Shown in pieces: positions 1 to 8,876 of a stretch of DNA of 64,000 bases. How positions within the stretch are numbered: the first letter of the stretch is position 1; each line of letters opens with the position of its first letter. Source of the stretch: Virgisporangium aurantiacum (GTDB taxonomy: Bacteria; Actinomycetota; Actinomycetes; Mycobacteriales; Micromonosporaceae); NCBI RefSeq assembly GCF_016863635.1, contig NZ_BOPG01000009.1, forward strand, positions 1 through 64,000, in the 5' to 3' direction. The notes below the pieces were generated by a model. It saw nothing but the letters and a program-made list of their open reading frames with translations, was not told the DNA's origin and did not search any database. The translations under genes and the position numbers were made by a program.

Positions 1-600
1 CCGCCCTACCCCGGCCAGCCACCCGCATCCGGACCGCCGTTCCTCGGCCCACCACCCGCGTCCGGACCGCCCTACCCGGGAGCGCCCCAGCCGGCGCGGC
101 CACCCCGCCGGACCGGGCTCATCCTGGGCGCCGCCGGCGTCGCACTCCTGCTGATCGCGGCCGTCGTCATCGTCGCGGTTCTGGTGGGGCGGGGTGGCGA
201 CACCGGTGTGGCGCTCGGGAACAGCGACGAGGCTCAGATCCGCCGGGTGCTCACGCGGTTCGCGGTGGCCGTCGACCGGAACGACCGGGGTGGGATCGTC
301 GCCGCGCTCTGTGCCGAAGAGGCCGAGACGTTCACCGAGGGCGTCGGCGAGGCGGAGGACCCGGAACCGGACACCTCCTCGTCGCCGCCGCCGGTCGAGA
401 TCTCCGACATACGCGTCACCGGCGACGTCGCCAGCGTGCGCGTCGCCCGTCCGCCCGTGCCCGCGACGACGATGTACCTGCGCAAGGAGGACGGCGTCTG
501 GAAGGTCTGCGCCGCCGCCGAAGCCCAGCCGTCGCCAAGCGGGAGCAGCAGCGGCAGCCCGAGCGCATCAGCGAGCCCGAGCGCAAGCCCGTCAAGGTGA
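1..600 (+). CDS. Proline-rich single-pass membrane protein, 5' truncated
   Basis: The reading frame is open at the left edge of the window, so only the last 199 residues are visible. They start with a Pro/Gly/Ala-rich cytoplasmic stretch (repeats of the type PPYPG and PPASGPP), then basic residues PRRTG, one hydrophobic helix (about residues 40-61) and an extracytoplasmic domain of about 110 residues. This domain resembles the small NTF2/DUF4878-like lumenal domains behind such helices in actinobacteria (ISDIRVTGDVASVRV, then a Trp-containing strand DGVWKVC). The C-terminus is a Ser/Pro-rich tail. Function is unknown. Its TGA overlaps the end of the convergent SARP gene by 9 bp. Confidence 0.8.
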   Translation, partial: PPYPGQPPASGPPFLGPPPASGPPYPGAPQPARPPRRTGLILGAAGVALLLIAAVVIVAVLVGRGGDTGVALGNSDEAQIRRVLTRFAVAVDRNDRGGIVAALCAEEAETFTEGVGEAEDPEPDTSSSPPPVEISDIRVTGDVASVRVARPPVPATTMYLRKEDGVWKVCAAAEAQPSPSGSSSGSPSASASPSASPSR

Positions 601-1803
601 CCCTCCCAGCGCCGCGAAGATGGTGTCGGCGCGTGCCCGGGCACGTGCCGCATCGGCCGGGTGGCCGGCGCCGTCGTGCGCCCGCACCAACGCGCGCAGG
701 GCCACCGCGAGCAGGAAGCTGTTCCGCGTCGCGGCGCTCAGGGTGACCGCCTGCCGCAACAACGGAACGGCCCGGCCCGGCCGCCCGGACGCCACCTCCA
801 CCTCGCCGAGCAGCCGCATCCCGTACGCCACGCCGAAGCCGCTCCCCAACTCCCGGCACCGCTCCAGCCCAAGGCCCACCTCCCGCCGCGCCCGCTGCAG
901 CGAAAGCGACGAGAGCAAAGAAGACGAAGAACGCAGCAACAGTTCGCCGCTACTGAGCAACAGGCACGCCTCGTGCAGGGAATCACCGAGGTCGCGGTGC
1001 AGCGCACCGGCCCGGTCGAGCAGCCGCGCCGCCTCGGCGAACCGGCCCTCCTCGCGCGCCACGATTCCGAGCAACTGCAACGCCCGCGCCTCCGCCGCCG
1101 GGTCGCCCGCGGCGATCGACCGGGTCAATGCGATCGACAGGTGTCGACGCGCCTGCGGATACCGGCCCTGCTCGCGCAGGCACACCCCCAACAGTTCATG
1201 CAACGGCTGCGCGCGGCCGTCGGTCCGCAACGCGGCCCGCGCGGCCGCGATCGCGCGTCGGTGGTCACCCGCCACGGCCAGGCGCCGGGCGGTCGCGGCA
1301 ATATTTGCTACGGGCACAGTGCCAGCCCGGTCGACCGCGGCGACGCTTCGACCGGCGAGTTCGGCCTCCACCCGCCGCCGGCACGCCGTCAGCCTGCTCA
1401 CCTCGTCACCGATGAAGGCCGAATCGTCGAGACCCGCGAAAGCGTCGCCCCGCCACAGGCCGAGCGCCTCCCGGCGGCGACCCTGGTCGGCCAGGTCCTC
1501 GAAGCGGGTGGCATCGAGTTCACCGCGCCCGATCCGCAGCAGGTAGCCGGGCGTCCGGTACTCGATGCGCGCGGGGTCGCGCAGCGTGCGACGCAACCGG
1601 TGGACGTACACCTGCAGGTTGTTCACCGTCCCGGTCGACGGCCACACCGCGTCCCGCAGCAGGTCGGCCGGCACGACCGCGTTCGGCCGGCAGAGCAGCG
1701 CGGCGAGCAGCGTCCGTTGCCGGGTGGAGCCGAGCGGCACCGGCTCGCCGTCGCAGGTGACCTCCAGCGGGCCGAGAACCCGCACGCTCAGCATGCGTCC
1801 CAT
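592..1803 (-). CDS. SARP/AfsR-type transcriptional regulator
   Basis: A 403-residue regulator. Residues about 5-85 form the OmpR-like winged helix of SARP proteins (RVLGPLEV start, TRQRTLLAALL, VYVHRLRRTL, TPGYLL). About 90-180 is a short bacterial transcriptional activation domain, and the rest to the C-terminus is tetratricopeptide-like helices. The NB-ARC ATPase of large AfsR proteins is absent, so it is a small SARP with a TPR tail. SARPs usually activate nearby secondary-metabolite genes by binding direct heptamer repeats; none is obvious here. It is divergent from the secreted protein at 1857. ATG at 1794 is an alternative start. Confidence 0.88.
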   Translation of the reverse strand: MGRMLSVRVLGPLEVTCDGEPVPLGSTRQRTLLAALLCRPNAVVPADLLRDAVWPSTGTVNNLQVYVHRLRRTLRDPARIEYRTPGYLLRIGRGELDATRFEDLADQGRRREALGLWRGDAFAGLDDSAFIGDEVSRLTACRRRVEAELAGRSVAAVDRAGTVPVANIAATARRLAVAGDHRRAIAAARAALRTDGRAQPLHELLGVCLREQGRYPQARRHLSIALTRSIAAGDPAAEARALQLLGIVAREEGRFAEAARLLDRAGALHRDLGDSLHEACLLLSSGELLLRSSSSLLSSLSLQRARREVGLGLERCRELGSGFGVAYGMRLLGEVEVASGRPGRAVPLLRQAVTLSAATRNSFLLAVALRALVRAHDGAGHPADAARARARADTIFAALGGSP

Positions 1804-1856
1804 CGTCCCCCGGCGATGTAAGTGGCCTGTAAGCGACCGCCACCAGGGTGACCACC

Positions 1857-2384
1857 ATGAGACGCCTTGTCGCAGTTCTTCTCGCCGCCCTGCTGGTGCT
1901 CGCCGCGCCCGGTCCGGCCCGGGCCCACGACGGCGCGCCGGTGGTGACCCACCCGGTGCCGACCGCGCTGACGCTGCCGGCCGGCGCCGTCTGCGCGTTC
2001 GACGTGCGGGTGGAGTTCCCGGTGACCGACCTGACCCGCCACACCTGGTACGCCGACGGCGGCCGGCCGGTGTTCGCGGTCGAGACCGGCACCATGATCG
2101 CCGACTTCACCGCGGTCGCGACCGGCCGGACCGTGCGCCGCGACCTGTCCGGCACCGGCTACTACGCCTACCCGGACGAGCGGACCACGATCCTGAGTGG
2201 CACCCGGATCGTCGCCCTGCTCGGCCCGAACGACCGGCCGGCCAACCGGCTGCTGTTCTCCGGCGGCGGATTCATGTCCGTGCGGGTCACCGTTTCCGGC
2301 TCCGGTACCCGTGTGCGTACGGTCATCGTGAACCCGCCGACGGCCGAGGACATCTGCGCTACGTTGGCCCGAGTGGCGGCTTGA
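1857..2384 (+). CDS. Secreted protein of unknown function
   Basis: A 175-residue protein with a clear Sec signal peptide: basic MRRL, hydrophobic core LVAVLLAALLVLAA, and a cleavage motif ARA followed by HDG at about residues 20-26. The mature part is rich in beta-strand-like Thr/Val segments and has two cysteines, one near the start (AVCAF) and one near the end (DICAT), which may form a disulfide. No family was recognised. I prefer ATG at 1857 because CAGGG lies about 8 bp upstream; the in-frame GTG at 1848 would sit on that motif. It is divergent from the SARP gene, about 50 bp apart. Confidence 0.75.
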   Translation: MRRLVAVLLAALLVLAAPGPARAHDGAPVVTHPVPTALTLPAGAVCAFDVRVEFPVTDLTRHTWYADGGRPVFAVETGTMIADFTAVATGRTVRRDLSGTGYYAYPDERTTILSGTRIVALLGPNDRPANRLLFSGGGFMSVRVTVSGSGTRVRTVIVNPPTAEDICATLARVAA

Positions 2385-2416
2385 CCTGCTCGAACTGATG
2401 TTCGATAGTCGGTCGG

Positions 2417-2632
2417 GTGGAAGCACCGAAGACGCTGGAGCACTGGTTCACCAACGTGCCGGCCCAGACCGGCCGCCGCGACCTCTACCTGCGGGTCAAC
2501 CCCGCCGGTCCGCTGTGGGAGATCGAGGCCCGGCACGCCGGCCGGGTCTCGCTCACGGAGTACGGCTCCGAGGCACATGCCCGCCGCATCCTCACGAATC
2601 TCCTCGCGAACGGCCAGTGGCGCAGAATCTAG
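2417..2632 (+). CDS. Small hypothetical protein (71 aa)
   Basis: A 71-residue soluble, basic protein starting at GTG (EAPKTLEHWFTNVP). The sequence looks protein-like, with regular strand and helix patterns (RDLYLRVNPAGPLWEIEARH) and a C-terminal helix ending WRRI. No family was recognised. It converges on the next minus-strand gene with a 4-bp overlap of the stop codons, and both frames keep actinobacterial third-position GC. It lies 33 bp after the secreted protein and could share its transcript. Confidence 0.6.
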   Translation: MEAPKTLEHWFTNVPAQTGRRDLYLRVNPAGPLWEIEARHAGRVSLTEYGSEAHARRILTNLLANGQWRRI

Positions 2633-2994
2633 CGCCGAGGCGGTTCGCGGCCCGCGGCGAGTTCGCTGAAGACGTGGTCGGGGTCGCGCTGCAACCAGTA
2701 GCGGAACAGCAGCGACACGCCACCGTCGGCGGCACCGAACGAGCCGATCGGCTGGGCCGCGTCGACCAGGTAACGCGGCTCGTCCCACTGTTGCGCCACC
2801 ACCGCCAGCGGACGGGCGCCGGTCACCAGGATCCAGGTGGCCCGCCCGCCGGCGATGGTGGCCAGGTAACGCCGTTCCAGCAGGTCCCGGACCACCTCGG
2901 CCAGCGGACGATCGGGCGGCACGTCGATGGTCACGGCGTGCGGATCGGCGTCGTCACCGGCGGCGACGCTCATGCGGTCCACTGTGATCTTCAT
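2629..2994 (-). CDS. Hypothetical protein (121 aa)
   Basis: A 121-residue acidic protein without signal peptide or membrane segment, starting at ATG 2994. Residues 25-45 (RPLAEVVRDLLERRYLATI) form a helix followed by a strand pair (ATWILVTGARPLAVVAQQW). The C-terminus reads YWLQRDPDHVF. The pattern is like small actinobacterial immunity or regulatory proteins, but no family assignment is made. It is divergent from the exporter at 3039, only 44 bp away, so the two share a promoter region. Confidence 0.65.
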   Translation of the reverse strand: MKITVDRMSVAAGDDADPHAVTIDVPPDRPLAEVVRDLLERRYLATIAGGRATWILVTGARPLAVVAQQWDEPRYLVDAAQPIGSFGAADGGVSLLFRYWLQRDPDHVFSELAAGREPPRR

Positions 2995-3038
2995 CGTGCC
3001 CCAACCCCCGCGACCGCTCCGTCGTCAACACTCATTGT

Positions 3039-4520
3039 GTGAAGCCTAGGCCGGCCCCGGACGCCAACCGGGCGGAGCAGGCGCCGGCGCTCAGCCGGCG
3101 CCGTCGGCTGCTGGTGCTGACGATCTGCTGCCTGAGCCTCGTGATCGTCGCGATGGACATCTCCATCGTCAACCTCGCGCTGCCCGACATCCGCCGTGAC
3201 CTCGACGCCTCCGTGTCCGAACTGCAGTGGACGGTCGACGCGTACACGCTCGTACTGGCGAGCTTCCTGGTGCTCGCCGGCTCGACGGCCGACCGGGTGG
3301 GTCGCCGGCGCATCTTCCTCACCGGCCTCGCGGTCTTCGGGGTCGGCTCGCTGCTGTGCGGGCTGGCGCCGAGCATCGGCTGGCTGATCGCGGCCCGCGT
3401 GCTGCAGGCGGTCGGCGGCACGATGCTCAACCCGGTGGCGATGGCGATCGTCGTCAACACGTTCCCGGACCGGGCCGAGCGGGCCCGGGCGATCGGCGTG
3501 TGGGCCGCGATGTCCGGCCTGGCGCTGGCGCTCGGCCCGATCATCGGTGGCGCGCTGGTCGACAGCCTCGGGTGGCGCGCGATCTTCTGGATCAACGTGC
3601 CGATCGTGGTCGGCGCGGCGGTGGGCACGCTGGTGGTCGTCCCGGAGTCGCGGGCGCTCCGGGCCCGGCGGGTCGACCCGGTCGGCCAGCTGCTGGTGAT
3701 CCTGGTACTGGGCAGCCTGGTCTACGCGATCATCGAATCGCCCCACCTGGGCTGGACGTCGCCGGTGATCATCGGGCTGCTCGGCGCCACCGTCCTCGGC
3801 ACGGTCGGAATCCTGCTGTACGAGCCGCGCCGGGCCGATCCGCTGCTCGAACTGCGGCTGTTCCGCAGTATTCCGTTCAGCGCGGCGATCCTCATGGCGG
3901 TGTGGGCGTTCTGCGCGTTCGGGGCGTTCCTCTTCGTCACCACGCTGTACCTGCAGGAGGTGCGCGGCTTCTCCGCGCTCGCGGCCGGGCTGTGCCTGAT
4001 CCCGCTCGGCCTGATGATCGTGCTGATCGCGCCGGTCACCGGCCGCATCATCAGCGCCCGCGGCACCCGCCTGCCGCTGGTGGTGTCGGGCGCGGCGCTG
4101 ACCCTGGGCGGGGTGGCGTCGCTCTGGTTGGGGCCGGCGTCTCCGCTGGTCGCGGTGCTCGGGACCTATCTGCTGTTCGGCATTTTTCAGGGGACGATCA
4201 ACGCGCCGATCACGAACACGGCGGTGTCCGGGATGCCGGGTTCGATGGCCGGCGTGGCGACGTCGGTGGCCTCCTCCGGCCGGCAGACCGGCATCACCCT
4301 GGGCGTCGCGATCGCCGGAACGATCATGGGTGGCGGCTCCGTGGCACGCGGGGTGTGGTGGATGGTGACCGGGCTCGGCGTCGGAATCGTGGCGCTGAGC
4401 CTGCTGAGCACCAACCGGTGGGCCCGCGCCTCGGCCGATCGGGCGGCCGGGCTGTTCGAACAGGTCGAACGCGGGCCGACTACCCAATTGAGGCCACACC
4501 CCGGGCGGCACAGACTGTGA
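3039..4520 (+). CDS. DHA2-family (EmrB/QacA) MFS multidrug exporter
   Basis: A 493-residue, 14-helix major facilitator of the drug:H+ antiporter-2 type. Motif D1 is visible in helix 1 (VAMDISIVNLALPDIRRDL). Motif A follows helix 2 (GSTADRVGRRRIF), and the antiporter motif C is in helix 5 (GLALALGPIIGGALVDSLGW). The C-terminal soluble tail is Arg-rich. These exporters extrude cationic drugs or the cell's own metabolites in exchange for protons. The GTG start gives MKPRPAP and a short basic tail before helix 1. The substrate cannot be read from sequence. Confidence 0.93.
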   Translation: MKPRPAPDANRAEQAPALSRRRRLLVLTICCLSLVIVAMDISIVNLALPDIRRDLDASVSELQWTVDAYTLVLASFLVLAGSTADRVGRRRIFLTGLAVFGVGSLLCGLAPSIGWLIAARVLQAVGGTMLNPVAMAIVVNTFPDRAERARAIGVWAAMSGLALALGPIIGGALVDSLGWRAIFWINVPIVVGAAVGTLVVVPESRALRARRVDPVGQLLVILVLGSLVYAIIESPHLGWTSPVIIGLLGATVLGTVGILLYEPRRADPLLELRLFRSIPFSAAILMAVWAFCAFGAFLFVTTLYLQEVRGFSALAAGLCLIPLGLMIVLIAPVTGRIISARGTRLPLVVSGAALTLGGVASLWLGPASPLVAVLGTYLLFGIFQGTINAPITNTAVSGMPGSMAGVATSVASSGRQTGITLGVAIAGTIMGGGSVARGVWWMVTGLGVGIVALSLLSTNRWARASADRAAGLFEQVERGPTTQLRPHPGRHRL

Positions 4521-4577
4521 CCGTCCGCCGGTCGTGCATTCTTCTCGCGTTCCGGCCCGCTTGATTGAAGGATTTCC

Positions 4578-4985
4578 GTGCGCCCTCGATACGTCCTGTT
4601 CGCGTTGTCCGCCACCGCCGCGCTGCTGCTGTCCGGCTGTTCCTCGTCGGCCGACGAGTACGCCGACTCGCTGAAGAAGGCGGGCTTCGACCACGTCAAG
4701 GTGACGCAGGACAAGGAGACCAAGAAGGTCTACAACAAGAAAAAGAAGAAGAACGAGTCGAAGTCGGAGATCGTCGCCTACGACTTCGACTGGACCGTCA
4801 ACACCGACGCCGACGGCACCACGTGTGTGGTCGAGCTCGAGCACGCCGCGTCCAAGTCCGGGTCGCTGACCGGCAACGGCTGGTACATCGACGAGGTCAA
4901 CGGCAACGACGTCAGCGACAGCCCGACGAGCCCGAACCCCGACGCCGTCCGCGAGTACCTGAAGTCGCACAACGTCGACTGCTGA
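4578..4985 (+). CDS. Lys-rich secreted lipoprotein
   Basis: A 135-residue protein with a lipobox: basic MRPRYVLF, hydrophobic core, then LLLSGC, so Cys21 is the predicted lipidated residue. The mature part has a lysine-rich segment (KKVYNKKKKKNESKSE) that is low-complexity and A-rich compared with its surroundings. A beta-strand domain with one further Cys pair (TTCVVE and the terminal VDC) follows. GTG start at 4578 with GAAGGA 6 bp upstream. Function unknown. A strong bidirectional hairpin terminates it. Confidence 0.82.
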   Translation: MRPRYVLFALSATAALLLSGCSSSADEYADSLKKAGFDHVKVTQDKETKKVYNKKKKKNESKSEIVAYDFDWTVNTDADGTTCVVELEHAASKSGSLTGNGWYIDEVNGNDVSDSPTSPNPDAVREYLKSHNVDC

Positions 4986-4999
4986 GTCATACCGCGCCG

Positions 5000-5035
5000 A
5001 AGGGCGGCTCCCCGCCACCTTGGGGAGCCGCCCTT
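5000..5035. terminator. Bidirectional hairpin terminator
   Basis: A perfect 14-bp inverted repeat (5000-5013 and 5022-5035) around an 8-nt loop lies between the lipoprotein stop (4985) and the stop of the convergent peptidase gene (5061). There is no long T tract, as is usual for high-GC actinobacteria. It can serve both genes. Confidence 0.85.
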
Positions 5036-5060
5036 CACCGCGACCGGACCGGCCTGTCGG

Positions 5061-8000
5061 TCAGCCGCGGCCCACCTTCCACGCCCGCTGGATCGTCTGG
5101 TCGAGACGGTTTCCGTGGGCATCGGTGGCAGTGGCCCGGATCGAAGCGAAAGCGGCGCCCTGCGGTGCGGCCGGCATCATGAACACCTGGACCCCGCTGA
5201 AGCCGTGGCCGTCGACGCGCGTCCAGTGCTTGCCGTCGTCGTAGGAGATCTCCATCCGCACCGTGATCGGCCCGCGGCCGCGGACGCCCGGCTGGTACCC
5301 CGATCGCACCACGAGCGGGTACCGGCGCTGTGCCGCGACGGTGTTGCGCAGGTCGGTGCCGAGCATGTAGTCGAGCTGGAGCAGCGGCAGCACGTCCGTC
5401 ACGCCCGGCGCGGGGCGGGCCGAGCGGAACGTCCACGTCGACTCCGTCGCGGTCGAGGTCGCCCACCAGTCCGCCGTGCGCCGCACCGACATGTGCAACG
5501 CGTACGTGGCCGCGTCGGGCGGCACGGTGACCTGCAGGTTCGGCAGCGTGGTCGCGCCGACGGGTACGCCGTTGCGCCGCAGGCTCAGTTGCACCTCGTC
5601 GGAGCTGTAGGCCGGCCAGCCGTACGTGCTCGCCGAGCCGTCGGCGTAATGCGGGATCGCGACCCGGATGGCGTCGTTGGCCCGGTTGACCGGCGCGCCG
5701 TAGGCAAGGTCGGCCCCGGTGGCCGGCACCGCCGGCCGCACGATCGCCGGGAACCACACCTCGCGGACCCGCTCGCCGCCGCGGTACGTGCGGCCCACGT
5801 TCGTCATCGTGCCGCGTGCCGACCAGCCGGACAGGTCGACGGCCGCCTCGTGCCGCCAGGTCACCTGGCCACCCGCGGTGTCGGTGTTCAGGTAGTCGGT
5901 GCGGCGGAACGGCGTCGGCACCTCGTGGTACGCCGAGTACGCGGCGAGCGCCGTCGGCGTGATCGCGTACCGGGTGTCGGCGGCCCGTCCACCGGCGCCC
6001 GCGTCGTGGAACTCCGCCTCGACGGTGGCCAACGACATCCGCCGCGTGTCGTAGGTGAGGTCGGCCGGGATCGAGCGTTGCGCGGCCAGCAGCAGCTGGT
6101 AGGTGTACGGGCTGTCGGGCACGCCGGTGAGGTCGAGCGTGACCCGCCGGCCGCCGCGTAGTCGGTCGAGCAGTTGCCGGGCGTCGGCGTGCTCCAGCGT
6201 GTACGCGGGCAGCGCCCGCGACGACGTCCCGATGGTGAAGAACGTGTCGGCGTCGGACCGCAGCAGAACCAGCTTCGCGCCGGCCTCGGCGGCGGCCTGG
6301 ATCTTGTCACCGGCGTCCTCGCCGTCGACGCCGCGGACCAGCACCACCTTGCCGCGGGCGCCGGCCCGCGCCAGCTCGGCCGGGGTGCCGTCGCCGGCGT
6401 CGACCAGGTCGGTCCGGAGGCGACCGTCGAGCAGCGCGGCCCCCTCGACCGGCCGCGGATTGATTCCGTCGACGGTCAGTTGCGGCTCGGCCAGGTCGAC
6501 GTGGGCGGAGAACTCGAACGTTCCGAGCGTCACCGGCGCGGTCGGCGCCGCCGAGTAGCGGGTCGTGACCTGCGGATTGAACCCGAACCCGGTGATGATC
6601 GACTGCTGGCCGAGCGTCCGCTGCCACGCCATGGTGACGTTACGCGGCTGCGCGTCCTGCGGGGTGACGACCTTCAGCGGCCGCGCCTGTCGCGCGTCGA
6701 AGCGCAGCGTGCGGTCGCCGTTGATCTCCACCTGCGGTAGGCCGAGCAGCGTCGCCTCGCGGGCCCAGTCGGCGGCGTCGACGGTGAACACGAAGACCAT
6801 CACGGCGTACCGGCCGGCCGGCACCCGCAGCGTCGCCGGCTCGGTGCCGATGATCCCGCGCTGCAGCTCACCTGTGTCGAGGTTCCACAGCTGCGCCTGG
6901 CTGAACGAGCCCGGCGCCCGCCCGTCCCGGGCCAGCGCCGAGACGGTCACCGAAAATGTCGGACCGTCGACGATGAACCCGACCGGGACCCGCGTGGTGC
7001 CGCCGCCACCCGTGGCGACGACCTGGCCGGTGTACGTCCCGCCCTTGGTCGCGTCGGGGTCCAGCCGCACCGTCGCGTCGGCCCGGCCGCCGGCCGGGAT
7101 GGTCAGGCGGGACGGGCTGACGCCCAGCGCCGCCGGCGGGGTGCCCGGCGCGCGGGCCGCCACCGTCAGGTCGAGGGTCACCGGTGTACGTCCCGTGTTG
7201 CGGTAGCTGACCTGCGTCGACAGCGGCTGGCGGCGCTTGCCGGTCCACTCCACGTGCCCGAACCCGATCGACGCCGGGCCGGCCTGGACGGTGGACCGGA
7301 CGGCGGCGGCAACGTCGACCATGCCGGTGCCGGTCGCGGTCGGATGCGTGGCGTCCACCGGACGGGCGCTGCCCACCAGCGCGGCCTTGAGCTCGCCGGA
7401 CCGCCAGTCGGGGTGCTGCTGGGCCAGCAGGGCCGCCGCCCCGGCGACGTGCGGCGTGGCCATCGACGTCCCGGACATCGACGTGTACGACGCGTCCACC
7501 AGTTCGCCGACGCCGGTGCCGGTGGCCCGGGCCGACACGATGTTCACGCCGGGCGCGGTGATCTCCGGCTTCACCGCGCCGTCGCCGAGCCGTGGACCGC
7601 GGCTGGAGAACGACGCCAGGTCACCGGTGTTGGAGACGGCGCCGACGGTGAGCGCGGTGGTCGCCGCGCCCGGGGTCTCCACGGTCCCCTCGTCCGGGCC
7701 GGAGTTGCCGGCGGCGATGACGAACAGCGTGCCGGAGCTCTTCGTGAGGCTGTCGACCGCGGCGCTGACCGGGTCGGTCCCGTCGCTCGGGCCGCCGCCG
7801 ATGCTGATGTTCACCACCCGGGCGCCCTGTGCCACCGCCCATTCCATCCCGGCGATCGCCCACGACAGTTCACCGGTGCCCGCGCCGTCGAGCACCCGCC
7901 CGACCAGCAGCCGGGCACCGGGCGCGACGCCACGACGCGCGCCGGCGCTCGCGGCGCCGGTACCGGCCAGCGTCGCGGCCACGTGCGTGCCGTGCCCGTG

Positions 8001-8756
8001 ACTGTCCACAGTGGACCCTTCGCCGGTGAAGTCGGCGGCGCCGGCGACCCGGCCGGCGAGGTCGGGGTGCTTCGGGTCGTAGCCGGTGTCGAGGACGGCC
8101 ACCGTGACGCCGGAACCGTCGTAGCCGCTGGCCCACACCGCGGGCGCACCGATCGCCGAGATGTTGTCGCTGAGCGCGGCGCGCATCTTCCGGTCGAGCC
8201 AGACCTTGGTCACGCCCGAGGCGAGCCCGGTCCGGGTGACCAGCTCCCACACCCTGCGGACGCCGGCCTTCTCGGCGGTCACCGCCGAGGCGTCGATGCT
8301 GGCCAGCTCGGTCCGGAGGGTCAGCCCGGCCGTCGCGCGCAAGGCGGTCGCGCCGGCGCCGGGCCCGTGTCCCAGGAGCAAAGGCAGGGTGGACCGGGAC
8401 GCGTCGTCGAATCCCGCGGCAACCAGATCGGTGACGTTGAACAGCGCCTCGTCGACCCGTCCGTCGAGCACGTACGGCACCGCCTCGTTCGGGATGACGT
8501 ACGTGTCGCCGTCGCGGGTCGTCAGCTGGTAGCCGTACCGGCCACCCGGCCCGCCCGGATCCACGGCGGCCGCCTGCCGCCCGTCGGCGAGCGTGGTCAG
8601 CCGGACGACGTCGCCGGTCAGGAGAGTGACGACGCGCGTAATCGACGGCCCGGCCGGGTCCCGCGGCGTCGCCGGCGCTGCGTGCGCGCCGATCGGCCCC
8701 ACCCCGACGGAGAGCACCATCACCAGGACCGCAACTACATTGCGTAGCGACCTCAC
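5061..8756 (-). CDS. Secreted S8 (subtilisin-like) serine peptidase, large
   Basis: A 1231-residue secreted protease. Signal peptide at about 1-28 (RSLRNVVAVLVMVLSVG, cleavage near AHA-AP), then a propeptide. The catalytic domain has Asp223 (VAVLDTGYD), His255 (HGHGTHVAAT), oxyanion Asn351 (IAAGNSGP) and Ser431 (GTSMATPHVAG). Fibronectin-like segments and a long C-terminal region follow. A PA-like inserted segment (GKVVLVRGVDGEDAG, then KLVLLRSD) lies well after the catalytic Ser. I chose GTG 8756 because AGGGGAG lies 5 bp upstream and the signal peptide begins there; the frame stays open 24 codons further. It is divergent from the TrmB/LuxR regulator, a plausible controller. Confidence 0.93.
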   Translation of the reverse strand: MRSLRNVVAVLVMVLSVGVGPIGAHAAPATPRDPAGPSITRVVTLLTGDVVRLTTLADGRQAAAVDPGGPGGRYGYQLTTRDGDTYVIPNEAVPYVLDGRVDEALFNVTDLVAAGFDDASRSTLPLLLGHGPGAGATALRATAGLTLRTELASIDASAVTAEKAGVRRVWELVTRTGLASGVTKVWLDRKMRAALSDNISAIGAPAVWASGYDGSGVTVAVLDTGYDPKHPDLAGRVAGAADFTGEGSTVDSHGHGTHVAATLAGTGAASAGARRGVAPGARLLVGRVLDGAGTGELSWAIAGMEWAVAQGARVVNISIGGGPSDGTDPVSAAVDSLTKSSGTLFVIAAGNSGPDEGTVETPGAATTALTVGAVSNTGDLASFSSRGPRLGDGAVKPEITAPGVNIVSARATGTGVGELVDASYTSMSGTSMATPHVAGAAALLAQQHPDWRSGELKAALVGSARPVDATHPTATGTGMVDVAAAVRSTVQAGPASIGFGHVEWTGKRRQPLSTQVSYRNTGRTPVTLDLTVAARAPGTPPAALGVSPSRLTIPAGGRADATVRLDPDATKGGTYTGQVVATGGGGTTRVPVGFIVDGPTFSVTVSALARDGRAPGSFSQAQLWNLDTGELQRGIIGTEPATLRVPAGRYAVMVFVFTVDAADWAREATLLGLPQVEINGDRTLRFDARQARPLKVVTPQDAQPRNVTMAWQRTLGQQSIITGFGFNPQVTTRYSAAPTAPVTLGTFEFSAHVDLAEPQLTVDGINPRPVEGAALLDGRLRTDLVDAGDGTPAELARAGARGKVVLVRGVDGEDAGDKIQAAAEAGAKLVLLRSDADTFFTIGTSSRALPAYTLEHADARQLLDRLRGGRRVTLDLTGVPDSPYTYQLLLAAQRSIPADLTYDTRRMSLATVEAEFHDAGAGGRAADTRYAITPTALAAYSAYHEVPTPFRRTDYLNTDTAGGQVTWRHEAAVDLSGWSARGTMTNVGRTYRGGERVREVWFPAIVRPAVPATGADLAYGAPVNRANDAIRVAIPHYADGSASTYGWPAYSSDEVQLSLRRNGVPVGATTLPNLQVTVPPDAATYALHMSVRRTADWWATSTATESTWTFRSARPAPGVTDVLPLLQLDYMLGTDLRNTVAAQRRYPLVVRSGYQPGVRGRGPITVRMEISYDDGKHWTRVDGHGFSGVQVFMMPAAPQGAAFASIRATATDAHGNRLDQTIQRAWKVGRG

Positions 8757-8834
8757 AACGTCTCCCCTGGTCTTGCCGGCGATAACCCGCGCAGTGTCAC
8801 ACTTGGTAGCCGCCGCTCGGAAGATCATCTATGC

Positions 8835-8848
8835 GGCGCACCTGCGCC
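8835..8848. promoter_or_regulatory. Candidate operator palindrome between peptidase and regulator
   Basis: GGCGCA-CC-TGCGCC, a perfect 6-bp inverted repeat, lies in the 120-bp space between the divergent peptidase and regulator genes, with a further GGCGCAA just to its right. The position suits autoregulation by the regulator. GC-rich palindromes arise by chance here, so this is tentative. Confidence 0.3.
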
Positions 8849-8876
8849 GTGGCGCAACTGAGCCAAGGAGGTCGGC

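Noticed and set aside
661..1821. 386-residue plus-strand frame
   Set aside because: Antisense to the SARP gene, whose frame has a clear domain order.
2991..5018. 675-residue minus-strand frame
   Set aside because: Antisense shadow of the MFS exporter and lipoprotein genes.
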